Assembly: GCA_030737835.1 (NCBI GenBank)
Contig: JAUJYN010000028.1
Coordinates: forward strand, 1,798,001-1,862,000
DNA length: 64,000 nt
Direction of reading: 5' to 3'
Origin: Acorus gramineus
Lineage: Eukaryota; Streptophyta; Magnoliopsida; Acorales; Acoraceae
Shown here: in pieces, positions 22,241 through 33,111 of the stretch
How the letters are laid out: each line of letters opens with the position of its first letter
How positions within the stretch are numbered: position 1 is the stretch's first letter
The notes under the pieces: generated by a model
The model's input: only the letters and a program-made list of their open reading frames with translations
The model's database searches: none
What the model was told of the DNA's origin: nothing
Position numbers and translations under genes: made by a program

Positions 22241-25200
22241 TGTCACGCCCCGGGCGTCCCCGAGACGCGGCAAGTGTATATATAATATCAGAATCTACAC
22301 AGGAGGTCAATAATATCATACACAAGCAGCCAAAATGACACACAGACAACAAAAGCAGGGCTGATAGGATATATACACCAAATGCGGATAACTAAAGACT
22401 GAATCTGTAATCAAAACACACTACAGACTCCATACATAATCACATGTCCTGTGAGAGCCAATATACATACAAAGACATCCAAATACAACCAAACGCGTGC
22501 CCAAGCACGGAAAATAATACATACTGGTACAAGGGATGCTGATAGTCTCTGAACTCGCGGGACGTGGCGCTACTCCGCTACTGATGAAGTCCCTCGGGGA
22601 GCTCCTCCTCCAGATCCGACTCAGATGACACTGAGAAAATATTATGCGAGGGGTGAGCCACACGCTCAGTGAACGGCACAACCCATGCATCACAGACAAT
22701 ATTGACCACAACCAGATAATTCTTAACATCCACAACCACATTACCATAGCCACAATAATCAACAATTCCTCAACTAGTGGGTCGCTACGCCAACCCACTA
22801 CACCCTCACCCTCACCCTCAATGGGTGACCAAGGATATTGGGACTAATCAACACCAAACCAACGGGTCGCTTCCGCCAACCCGCTACACCCTCACCCTCA
22901 CCCTCAATGGGTGACCAAGGATATTGGGACTTACTACACCAATCCAGCAGGTCGCTATCGCCAACCTACTACACCCTCACCCTCACCCCTCAACAGGAGT
23001 GACATAGGATATTGGGACTGACAATCATCCATAGACAAATCCAGCGGGTCGCTCATCGCCAACCCACTACACCCTCACCCTCACCCTACAACGGGTGACA
23101 TAGGCTCTTGGGACTGACTAGGCTGTTGGTCACCCTTGGTCCACCGATAGTCTCTCCTCACTCCGTAGGTCGTTTGGCCACTCCCACGTTCAGCACAGTC
23201 CTTCACCAAATCAGGAGGCGCCTACTACTGGGAGCCCCTGCACGGGACAACCTGTCTAACGCCGAGGTAGTCTCTAAAGGATCCAACGCAGGGCAACAGA
23301 ACAGCCTATCCATCGCATATGATCCACTCGGATCCGCAGACAACACATCATAACAACACTAATGTTCTGAATTCCTCAGAACCCACCAGGGCGCATAACT
23401 ACGATGCGGGGAACATGCATAAGGTTATAACAAGGTGGAATATCGTTGGGGAAAGAAACTCGGGAGGGCAGCGTGAGTTCCCGTTATAGGACACCCCGAC
23501 AACCAAACAAGGAACACGGTGTACCCTAACCCGGGTCTCACCGCTGTCCTCGCAAGGCCCCTCCCCTATAATATTCACTATAACATGCAATTTAACAAAT
23601 ACTAGCATTTAATTTAATAAATAAACTAGTAGGGCACATGCATCGGTCGGGCTTCCTAACATGGAAACAGGGGACATGCTGCATGGCTCATACACATATC
23701 CTAAGGGTGCAAGTCCCTAACATGCAAAGTCTAGGGTAACATGCATTCTACAATTTTCAATCATGCTCGCATGATATACATATTACACATGCCAATATTT
23801 ATCCATGGTGCCCCAGGAGAGGTCGGTATACGCCCAAGTGCGTATAACACCTCTCTACTGGGTTGGATTGTCCCACTCACCGGTATCTGGGTCGTCGCGC
23901 GACCGTCCGTCTAGATCTGCAAGACAGACATTCAATATGGTGAGAACAATGCATAAAATACCCAAAAATACATCTAAAATACCCAACACTCGGATAAACG
24001 TACATACGGCCCGTACGCACGTGTATCCGAGCATCCCGACTCACTCCCGAACCCACCGGGCAGCCGCACGCACGGCCACCCGCCCCGGGCGCACAGCCGA
24101 GCCTCGGCCCGCGCGCCAAGGCGCACTGCCGAGCCCAGCCCGCACACCGGACACCACCGGCGCACTGTCGCACGCGGCCCGCGCGCCCCGACGCACCGCC
24201 GCACGCACGCGCACGCTCGTGCGCGCCCGCGCGCACCGCGCGTCCAGCCCAGCGCGCCCCCGCGCGCACTGCACGCACGCCCCAGCACGCGCACGCACTG
24301 GCCCCCAGCACCGCGCGCACTGGCCCCCAGCACCGCACCCTGGCGCATGCCCAGGCGCCCTGCCTAGCACCCAGGCACAGTGCCCAGGCGCCCTGCCCGC
24401 GCGCGCGCACGCTCGCGCGCACGCCCGCGCGCACCCGCGCACCCGCGCACACCCCCGCTCGCACCAGCACCCGCGCGCACCCGCGCGACCACTCCGCGCG
24501 CACCCGCGCACCCGCGCGCACCCGCGCACCGCGCGCGACTGCGCGCCCGACTGCGCCCGCTAGCGCCCAGCACCCGCGCCCAGCGCCCAGCACCCAGCGC
24601 CCAACGCCCGCGCCCAGCACCCAGCGCCCAGCGCCACCAGCGCCCACGCCCGCGCGCACGCACGCGCGCGCCCTGCCAGTGGCCCTGCCTGCTGCTGCTG
24701 CTGCCTGTGCTGCTGCCTGCCTGCCAGCCCGAGCTCCCTTACCACCCACCTCCGGCCACCAATGGCCTCCGACCACCACTCCGACGGCCACCCACAGCCA
24801 CCCACAGCCACCCAACCTCAAATCCATCCCCCTAGCATACATCTATGCAAGAAAAGAGAGGAAAAGAGGCTTACCAAGGGGAGGAAGCGAAGTCCGGTTG
24901 CTCTCCACGCACCGAAACCTCCCTCAAAAGGCTTCTAACACCCGGATCTACCTCCACCACCGAAATGGCTCAAATCAGGGAAGAAGAGAGGGGGGACGGA
25001 GGGGAAAATCTCGCCGGAATTCGAATTTGAAAGCACCGGGGTGTAGATCGGGACCCGATCTACACTTCCTATGCTTTAGGTTTTAAGCTTTGAGGGCTCT
25101 AGGGGGGTCAAAAGTGAGAAAAAGAGAGAGGGGAGAGAGAAAAACTCATTTGGTAGGGATGATGAACAGTACCTCAAAAATTAGATCCCATCCTTATATA

Positions 25201-25464
25201 GTGTGCGACTTAAAAACCCAGATACGCCCCGGAACTGCGAAATTTCAGAAACGTTACCGGAATTCAACGAAATTTTCGTGGGAGGTCTAAAACGGCACCA
25301 GGACACCAAATATGTAGTTAGATTTTCAATCAGAGTCCTCTAACTCAGGACGATAGCTAACAGTCCAAAAATTAGCGGTTCCGATCGAAAACCCTAAAAA
25401 TTTTAAAAATTGCCAGAACGCTCCAACGGTTACCAGCAGGCTAAAAAGTGACACAAGTATAAGA
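22241..25464 (-). repeat. 5' LTR of element B
   Basis: 3224 bp. In the first 450 bp it differs from its sister at roughly ten positions, several of them CG to TG or CA. CpG-dense block 24010-24675, mini-exon-like module 23881-23916, TATA-like site 25192-25201. It also lacks the W-box segment. Confidence 0.95.
23881..23916 (-). other. Mini-exon-like module (36 nt), LTR B right copy
   Basis: CTTGCAG and GTGAGTGG borders on the minus strand, as in the sister LTR. Confidence 0.5.
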
Positions 25465-26739
25465 GGTTCAACTAATACAATGCAAACATTGACAATAGCA
25501 AAAACAATCACGTCAAACAATTTCATACATAATTGTACAAGTTAGGCTCATCTACGTCCCATACCATAAATGATCAAACTTGTATCGTCAACATAGGGGC
25601 AATAATAATGACAACAAGATGAAACTAAAGATATTTACAATCTTTAGAATTTATCTATATAAGAAAACCATCTGCTGACATGGACATTCACGGATTGATT
25701 GAACCATCTGTGACATTATACAAAACCTGAAAAGCATCCTAATAAAATTGTGGGTACATGGCCATATTGAACAATTTGAAAATATCAGTTGTTAAGATAT
25801 GCCTCTCATGTGAGCATGCTTCAACGTATATTTAGTATGAGCTATCATCCACCACATATGCTCTTACATAGAATATCCACTAATAAGAATGCAAATCCTA
25901 TATGCATCAATCCTAATTGACCCAACTCATCCTAGGCTTCAAAGGAATGACTCTCATACTGGCTTATCTTGAGGCTCTAAGAAAATAATAATTTACAATG
26001 AACCAAAATAACTAAGCTCTATAAGATAGGGTATCCAAAAACTCAGGTGGGATATCCTAAGACCCAATAATGCAATCTAAAGTCTTAAAATATAGCTAGA
26101 TTGATATGCATGCTAAATGCACATGAACCTGAATTTACAAGATGTAATTATAATATCGAAATGCATAGCATAATGTAGAAAAGTAATTAGCATATTAAAT
26201 ATTGTATATATAAAATAACACATTCATGATAACACGTATAAATAATGTATTAAAAGAATTTAAAGCTCATTCCATTTAATATATAGCATAATAAATTTAT
26301 AAGCCATGTAAATTATATATATAGAGTTATATTGTAATAAAATTAATGTAATAAATATGTAGAGAGTTGAATTAAGAAAGATCTAGTAATATCTTTATTT
26401 TTGAATTATTAAGATTTGAATATATCGATATGATTTACTTAAATTTGACTTTGAAATCTAAAAATATAATTACAATTTATATAAATATGATTTGAAATCT
26501 TTCATTTAAATAAATAAATAAACATGAGTAACCGCTAAATTTATGGCAAGGTAAAAACGTCTATATATATATATATATATATAAAAATATGGGTCACTTC
26601 CCCTTTAATAAGAAATCAATAGATTTAGGCTCTAGGGTAACCAAAATAATCAAATAATTTTTTTTTTTTTATATAGACCAATATAATCTCCTTAGGATGA
26701 TCAAACTTAAGTCCTAAACTTCACAGGCTAACTAAGCTT
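25465..26739 (-). other. Element C internal region, degraded pol side
   Basis: AT-rich with stops in all frames. It follows the RT start in element direction, so it was probably palm and beyond, but I recognise no motif. A (TA)n tract lies at 26562-26582. Confidence 0.45.
26562..26582. repeat. (TA)n microsatellite
   Basis: About ten TA units in the internal region of element C. Confidence 0.9.
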
Positions 26740-27345
26740 AGGCTCATAGAAATCAAGAATGGGATCGATAGAAAACTCGATGTCACGATCATGAGAAGAC
26801 AGGACAATTCATCTGGAAATACCTCAAGAAATTAAGATACAATAGGAGTTACACTAACTTAGGCCTTCAAGTCCACAATGATGGCTAGATATCCCTCACA
26901 TTGTTCGTCTAGCAATCTCTGAGCATGAGGAGAAAAGACGAATCCGATCGTATATGATCCACCAAAACCCCCAAAGCGGAACGATTGTCAGTTGGGAATA
27001 CGAAAGGTCACAACTTTTGAAAAACAATCAACACTTGTGTAGGCTAACAACAAATCCATGCCAAAGATAACTTTGAAACCAAGAATATCGAGAATGAAGA
27101 GATTAGTAAGCATCTAATGCCCATTGATCTGAACCAAGCAAGAGAGAAAGCGAACCTTGGTGACAACTTGTTCACCAACGACAATGGTTATGTGAAGTGT
27201 AGACATCAAGATTGTAAACTTCTTTACTAAAAGTTTTGCAAATCCAATAAAGTGAATGAATGTGTGGAACCCTAAAAAGAACATACGTTGAATGACCTGT
27301 AATAGAGACAACACTACAATCCCTTACTGTCATAAAGAAAATCCT
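26740..27345 (-). pseudogene. Protease and RT N-terminal relic of element C
   Basis: Minus-strand reading gives YVLF, then RVPH, then IGFAKLLVKKFTILMSTL, VGEQVVTKVRFLSC, VQINGH-stop-MLTNLFILDI, FKVIFGMDLL and SVDCFSKVVTFRIPN. These follow the Ty3-gypsy aspartic protease and its linker (DSGASHSFI..VGE.VV....SCPVEI..R.L.ADL.VLDM..FDVILGMDWL..H.ASVDC..K.V.F). Then come LLDEQCEGYLAIIVDLKA, EVFPDEL and RDIEFSIDPI, the usual approach to RT. The catalytic DSG triad is gone: VLF is followed by RVPH. There are at least three stops and one frameshift. Only about 100 bp separate this from the primer site, so gag has been deleted. Confidence 0.85.
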
Positions 27346-27425
27346 AAATGAAATAACAAATGTCACAAATAATAACACCCTTTTTTTTTCTAGACAAAAC
27401 CCTAACCTAGGCTCCGACAGGACGT

Positions 27426-27438
27426 GGCTCTGATACCA
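27426..27438 (-). promoter_or_regulatory. Primer-binding site of element C
   Basis: Minus-strand TGGTATCAGAGCC, two bases from the 5' LTR. Confidence 0.9.
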
Positions 27439-27440
27439 TC

Positions 27441-30190
27441 TGTAACGCCCCACATTTACCTAACCGTTTATCGGACGGTAAATGCGTCACTACTAAATTT
27501 AATCTAAATATAAGACAAAAATTTGCAGCTCTTTTTTTTTTTTATGATAACAATATAATAAAACAGATGATAATAAATATAAATAATATCCAATGTTTTT
27601 AAATCACCAATGGTCTTACAAAATATCAGAGTTTTGCGGAAACAAGATACTAAAAGGAAATACACAATAAACCACCCCTGTGGGAGCCATCTAAACTGAA
27701 CAAACCCAAATAGTCGATCGTGACTATAATTCACATTTGAACCACTACTTCGAAGATATTCATGAAAGATGCGAAAAGCCCAAACTTCAATTTGATCCTC
27801 GAAATATGCGATACCTGGTTATGAAACAACCAGCCCATATCGAAAAGGGTGAGCAATTAACTCAGTGAATAAGCCCATTGACAAATTACTTCACGTGACA
27901 GTTATATATAAAAATAAGTTATATAAAATTCAGAATTTCTTTTAATAAATCTTTTATTTTATTAAATCGATTTAAAATCATGAACTTAAAAAAAAACATT
28001 TTAATGCAAGCACATGGCCCAATCCTTGGCCCACACAAGAAAAAGCATGAGAGTTAAATGATACAATCATATATATACATAACATAAAGTTATATTAAAA
28101 ACAAGAATTTCCTTTAATAAATCAATATAAATTCATGAGCTTAAAAAAAATATATATTTTAAAGCAATCATGTGGCCCAATCCTTGGCCCACGTTGTAGA
28201 AATCATGAGGTTTAAATGATATGACCGGGTCGGGTTCTCAATCGGAAGAACCGTTTCCCCAAAATAGGTGTGCCAAGCCCCAAGCGACTAAATCGCTCAA
28301 AAAGCTCCCTCGAGGAGACGTCGGATCTAGAAGACGCTGATGGGTCGCCGCTGCCATCACTACGAGAACACCAGCACAGGATGCCCCGGTTGCTGCAAAC
28401 TCCAAACAAAGGAATCCGCCGCTACAAGGAATGCTTTACCACACCCCTCACCGATCTTGGGACTCTTCGAGTCCTAGACCTTCCTCCCCAAAGGCGAAAT
28501 ACAACGGGGGGATTTATTCCTGAAATATGCTATGATGTGCATCTTAATAAAATCACCTAGGACTAGGTTGTCTCCACTAGTCCTAAATTTTTCCAAAAAT
28601 ATCAAAAATGATAATCCTTAATCCAAATATTATTTCAAAAACATAAGCATTAGAAAATGTATTACATTAATTCTTGAAACATGAATAGCATAATACATGC
28701 TATTTTAAATGACATAATGAATGAATTAAATCATGCAATTTTATTTAATAAAAATGCAATTTGACCAATATGAAAAAAATATCCAAATCATGCAAATTTA
28801 TCACAATAAATATCATTGGCATATGAAATTCAACGTTATAGAGCAAAAGCTCACACGAAATAAATCGATAAGCCCACTCACCTCGAATGGACCCTAGGTC
28901 CGGAGAATGAAGCCCGCAACAAAATTTACAACCTAGATGAACCAAATAAATTATTAATTAAAACCTATAATTCAAGCCTAGACCTAATTTCTCTAATCAT
29001 AATCAATAGGTATAAATCTTTATACCCAATGAGCTAAATTTATCTCATATAAATCATACAAAAGAAAATATAATAGAACCAAGAAGAAGAATAAAAACTA
29101 TTTACCATCTAACCAAACACTAAAAGACAAAACCAGAAAAGATAAACACAGAAAAAGACAATATCCAGAAAATTCAAAATAATAATAAAATAACAAAAAT
29201 TGATATAATAACATGAAAACACACATTTTTCTTATAAAAATAAACTATTAATTAGTAAAAGTTGAAAATAAATAAAATTTATCATCTACTTATATAAATC
29301 ATAACCCTAGTATGATAAATTAAAAACTCATAGTTTAATAATCTAAACACAGATCTATTCTTTAAAATAAATAATAAATCGAAACCCTAAGTTTATGAAG
29401 ATTCAAAAATTCAAATATCTAATATAGATCTAATAATAATAAATAATATATCAAAACCCTTGTTTTTTTTTTTTATAAGATCATAAAAATCTAACAACAT
29501 GAACATATACATATCAAAACTCTAATTTGATCAAAAACTAAAAATCCCATAACATAAAAATATATTTAACCATGAAAATAAATCAAAACCCTAATTTTAT
29601 TTAAAAAAAAACAAAGACTTAATAACCTAAACATAAATCTAATATCACTAATAAATAACAATAATTTAAAAGAAAATCAATAGCTAAGAAGAGTACCCCT
29701 CTCTCTCTCTCTCTCTGCCGAATAGGATACACAGCCGCATCTTTTCTTTTCTTTTTTTCTTTCACCCCAACATATATAATTAGATATCTAAACCTAACAA
29801 AATTACAAACTGGCCCTGGATTGTTTTGGATTTACAAATAGGTCCCTATATGAATTACAATAGGTCCTTGCATCTTATTACAAGAAATTCATAATTCAAA
29901 GCTAAGTCCCTGAAAATAAATAATAATGAAATCTCAAAACTTAATCTTTTGAGCTCTAAAATTTTATAAAATTGTAACCATTTAAAACCTTGAAAATCTT
30001 CGAAAGAAAATATATACAATTTTTAAAATTAACAAATAGTATTTAAAATTGCAAACTAAAATGGACCCATAAAGATACACTGAATGAGCCAAAACATAAA
30101 AACACACAAAATACATTAATTTTAATTCAAATATGCTATTTATATATTTAAATCAAATATATAAATAAGAGAAAATGCACAGCTGTTACA
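27441..30190 (-). repeat. 5' LTR of element C
   Basis: 2750 bp, TGTAACGCCCC to GCTGTTACA, nearly identical to 11919-14671. The differences cluster in the last third, with indels in the (CT)n tract. Confidence 0.95.
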
Positions 30191-32074
30191 ACTGCTGACA
30201 GCCTCGCACTCGCCACCCGCAGGAAGAACGCTCCACGCCCATAAGACCACGCCACAGGAAAGCTCCAGCTCCACGCCCAACACTGCCCCTAAAAAGAAAC
30301 AGTCTGCGAGGGGTGAGCTACAAGCTCAGTGAGTGGCTGGAAACCAATCACCATACAACAGTTCAATACATAAGCACTTTCCTCTCAAGGAAAACATAGG
30401 TGGAAACCCATGGATAACAGGGTCACGCGGCAGCGCGACCAACCTCACCCTCACCCTCACTCCCGAAGGGAGACTCTTGGGACTTTTGGGGAGAGACCAT
30501 ACCGTTGGTCGAGGAGACCCGGGATTACTGATCTACACAACACTACTGGATCATCTATATCGAGATAACTGACCCACGATGTCTTTCAACATCGATACAC
30601 AACCGGACCCAACAACTATGGGAACGGACGAACAACGAATGGGTCACGCGGCGATGTGTCTTCACCTCATCCTCACCCTCACCCCCTAGAGGTGACATAG
30701 GACTTTTGGAAGAGACTTAGACTACTCTAGACCTTGGTCCACCGGTAGCCCTTCCCCGCGTAGCCTCTACCTGGTATACTCCCACGATCAGTACGCTTTC
30801 GAACGCATCGGTAGTACCTACGGATGGGAGCCCTCTGTCAGGACAGCTGTAATCGCCGGGGAGTCCCTACATCGGATCCAACGAAGGGGAGAACGATCCC
30901 ACGCTCGCAATATCATTCGTTAACCCTCTCCCGGGTAGCCTCTACCTGGTATACTCCCACGATCAGTACGCTCCCGAATGCATCGGTGGTACCTACGGAT
31001 GGGAGCCCTCTGTCAGGACAGCTACAACCCGGGCCCCCTCAACATGGATGACAATGGGAGTAAACATTCCATGTTCGCAAAGCGAACCCAATGGAAAACA
31101 ACTACTCTCAAAAATCACTTATCGAGATATCGAATACTACTGTACTCCCACACCGTTGCGTCGCTCAGACACAAAGGGGGGTGACACGCCCCAACTACCG
31201 GCTTAACAAATCGTTAAGATAACGAATCCTCCTGAATTCCAAACGAGTGCATCTCTCGGATGCACTGGCTATTTCATCGCTAGCGCTCTAACTAATAAGG
31301 TACAACCCGACAGCGGGTCATACCCACGCCTATTTCAGATAGGCCTAATTAGTTTTAACATGCGCATATATTTTAGAGGAGAATTTGATCTTAGTTGGGT
31401 GCATGAACCATATGCACGATCACATATCAATTAATCATAGGGACACTCCCTAATCATATATTTACATCATAATAAATCATACAACATGCATACATGGTCA
31501 TTAATCACATAAACATACAAAATATACTCTAATATCCGTTGGATATCGCCAACTTAAAAGAAAGGGCCAAGCGCGATCTCGCGCACTAACAGGTGCATGC
31601 CAATATTCCAAACGAACCTGAGTCGAGTAGGAAATCGCATCTACTTACTCAGTTCGTTCAGAGGGAGAGGGCGAGAGAGATCATCATCTCCTGAAGCTGG
31701 TCATAGCTTTGCCCCATTAGCATGGGCGCAATAGCTACACCATGCCCTCGAGTCTTATCGCAAGGGAATATTAGGCAGGTGTCCGTTATTAACCCAGACT
31801 TAATCATACTGTATATTCCCATTAATATGGTTGGAGTAGTATTACAATACCACCTAAGACATGCCATATTCTATACATCCATACACATTTACAACATACA
31901 TGCCCATACTAGAGGGGCTCATGCAACACAATCATTCATACATGAATACAATACATGTATATAATCCTAGCATGCAAGATATCTACATATTATAGCTTAA
32001 GGGGCCCCATCGATGCGCGACGCGCGTCGAGCGCATCCCGAGAGGGGGGGGGGGGATTGGATCGAACCACTCAC

Positions 32075-32111
32075 CATTACCCGGGACCTCGCGCATCCCA
32101 TCCGACGAGAT
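32075..32111 (-). other. Mini-exon-like module (37 nt), minus A element 5' LTR
   Basis: CCCTGCAG and GTGAGTGG borders on the minus strand. Confidence 0.5.
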
Positions 32112-32709
32112 CTGCAGGGTAAGGGCATCAAATTTGGTGAGTAACATCACAATTTAACACTTAAAAATCATTAGAAATACCAAAGACTTAGACATGCACG
32201 CATACGGGCTCGCACGCATGCGGGCACATGCGTACGCACGCATGCCCGGGTGCCCCAGAACCTACCCAAGCCCCTGGGCAGCCCCACGCATGCCGCAGCA
32301 TGCGCACGCACGCGCGCGCGTGCACCGGCCCCCAGCCCCGCGCCCAGGCACATGCCCCACGCGCGCGCACGCTCGCGCGCGCCCGTGCGCAGCCGGGCGC
32401 CCGCCTGCGGCCTGCGCGCGCACACGCGCAGACAGACCCCTGCGCACGCCTACAACCATTCCTAACCCCCTTTTAACCCCTCCCCCACACTTCTCACTCA
32501 CCCTAAACAAATTACCTAGCATGCATGACTTCCCTACAACCCCCTTAGCCATGAAAAACCAAGAAAAGAAGGGAAAGGCTCACCTTTGGAGGGGGAATGA
32601 AAGGGGGAGACTCGGGGGCCCTCGATGCACCCGCGACCACCTCAACCACCACCACCACTACCACCACCTCCACAGCCCTCCTCAGCCTCCTTCTTGGCTG
32701 AAAATCAGC

Positions 32710-32729
32710 GGGGGGGGGGGGGGGGGGGG
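32710..32729 (+). repeat. Run of 20 G next to the inversion breakpoint
   Basis: The same position in other A LTRs has 7-14 G or C. The orientation switch lies 15 bp further right. Confidence 0.85.
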
Positions 32730-32744
32730 TTCATGAAAAGGTGC

Positions 32745-33111
32745 GTGGAGCTGGAGCTTCCCTGTGGCGTGGTCTTCTGGGTGTGGAGCGTTCTTCCGGC
32801 GGATGGTGAGTGCGAGGCTGTCAGCATTCCTAGAGTCATTTTATGTTTTGTAAATCGTGCATGTGGCACAGGTTGTATTTTATTTGGTCTAGACTTGGCT
32901 CTCACAGGACAGTGATTGTGTATTCGAGTCTATAATAATGTTTTTGATTTACAGACATTGTTTATATATTATGCTTCCGATTTTCAGTCAGTTATCATTA
33001 TCTTGCTTTGCCACCTTGTGTATTGTTGTTGGAGTCTTTATTGACCTCAGGTATTGATAGCTGATATTTTATTATTGCCATGTCCCAGGGACGGCCGCCC
33101 AGGGGTGTGAT
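32745..33111 (+). repeat. A LTR 3' end fragment, opposite orientation to its left neighbour
   Basis: It begins inside GCGTGGAGCTGGAGC and ends CAGGGGTGTGATA, the family terminus with C to T. The two bases GC at 32743-32744 fit both sides of the junction. Confidence 0.85.

Larger units (their letters stand above)
15451..25464 (-). mobile_element. Non-autonomous family-B LTR retrotransposon nested in element C
   Basis: LTRs 15451-18597 and 22241-25464, polypurine tract 18598-18613, primer site 22222-22234, duplication GGTTC. The internal region (about 3.6 kb) reads, in element direction: gag N-terminus, a patch of A-type LTR, a module also found in B LTRs, RT thumb/RNase H, a noncoding stretch, RT fingers/palm, integrase and chromodomain. 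The order is scrambled and no frame spans a domain, so it moved in trans. The right terminus reads GTATAAGA where the left reads GTATAACA. Confidence 0.95.
11919..30190 (-). mobile_element. Non-autonomous family-C LTR retrotransposon carrying a nested B element
   Basis: Two LTRs (11919-14671 and 27441-30190) begin TGTA and end TTACA and are flanked by ACTGC. The polypurine tract beside the left LTR and the primer site beside the right one show minus orientation. Without the B insertion its internal region is only about 2.7 kb and keeps a protease and the start of RT but no gag. In the first 490 bp the LTRs differ by five substitutions and a T-run length, so the insertion is fairly young. The rate of change cannot be set from one window. 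Confidence 0.95.
5328..32744 (-). mobile_element. Non-autonomous family-A LTR retrotransposon, interrupted by a nested pair
   Basis: Both diagnostic sites place it on the minus strand: a polypurine tract beside the left LTR (8885-8899) and the initiator-Met primer site beside the right LTR (11613-11625). Parts in its own direction are 5' LTR (32744-30191 and 11918-11631, split by the C element), internal region (11630-8885, about 2.7 kb) and 3' LTR (8884-5328). The 5' LTR is cut at 32744 by a rearrangement that flips orientation, so no target duplication can be checked. In the first 200 bp its two LTR ends differ at roughly ten positions by eye, more than the LTR pairs of the nested elements. 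That fits its being the oldest of the three. Confidence 0.85.
30191..32744 (-). repeat. 5' LTR of the minus A element, part 2, cut at 32744
   Basis: It continues the LTR from 11918 through the G-rich unit, hairpin (31073-31087), mini-exon module (32075-32111), CpG-dense block (about 32205-32440) and the CCACC-rich stretch. It stops inside the (AAC)n-side phrase AAAAGGTGC. About 650 bp of U3 are missing beyond that point. Confidence 0.9.
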
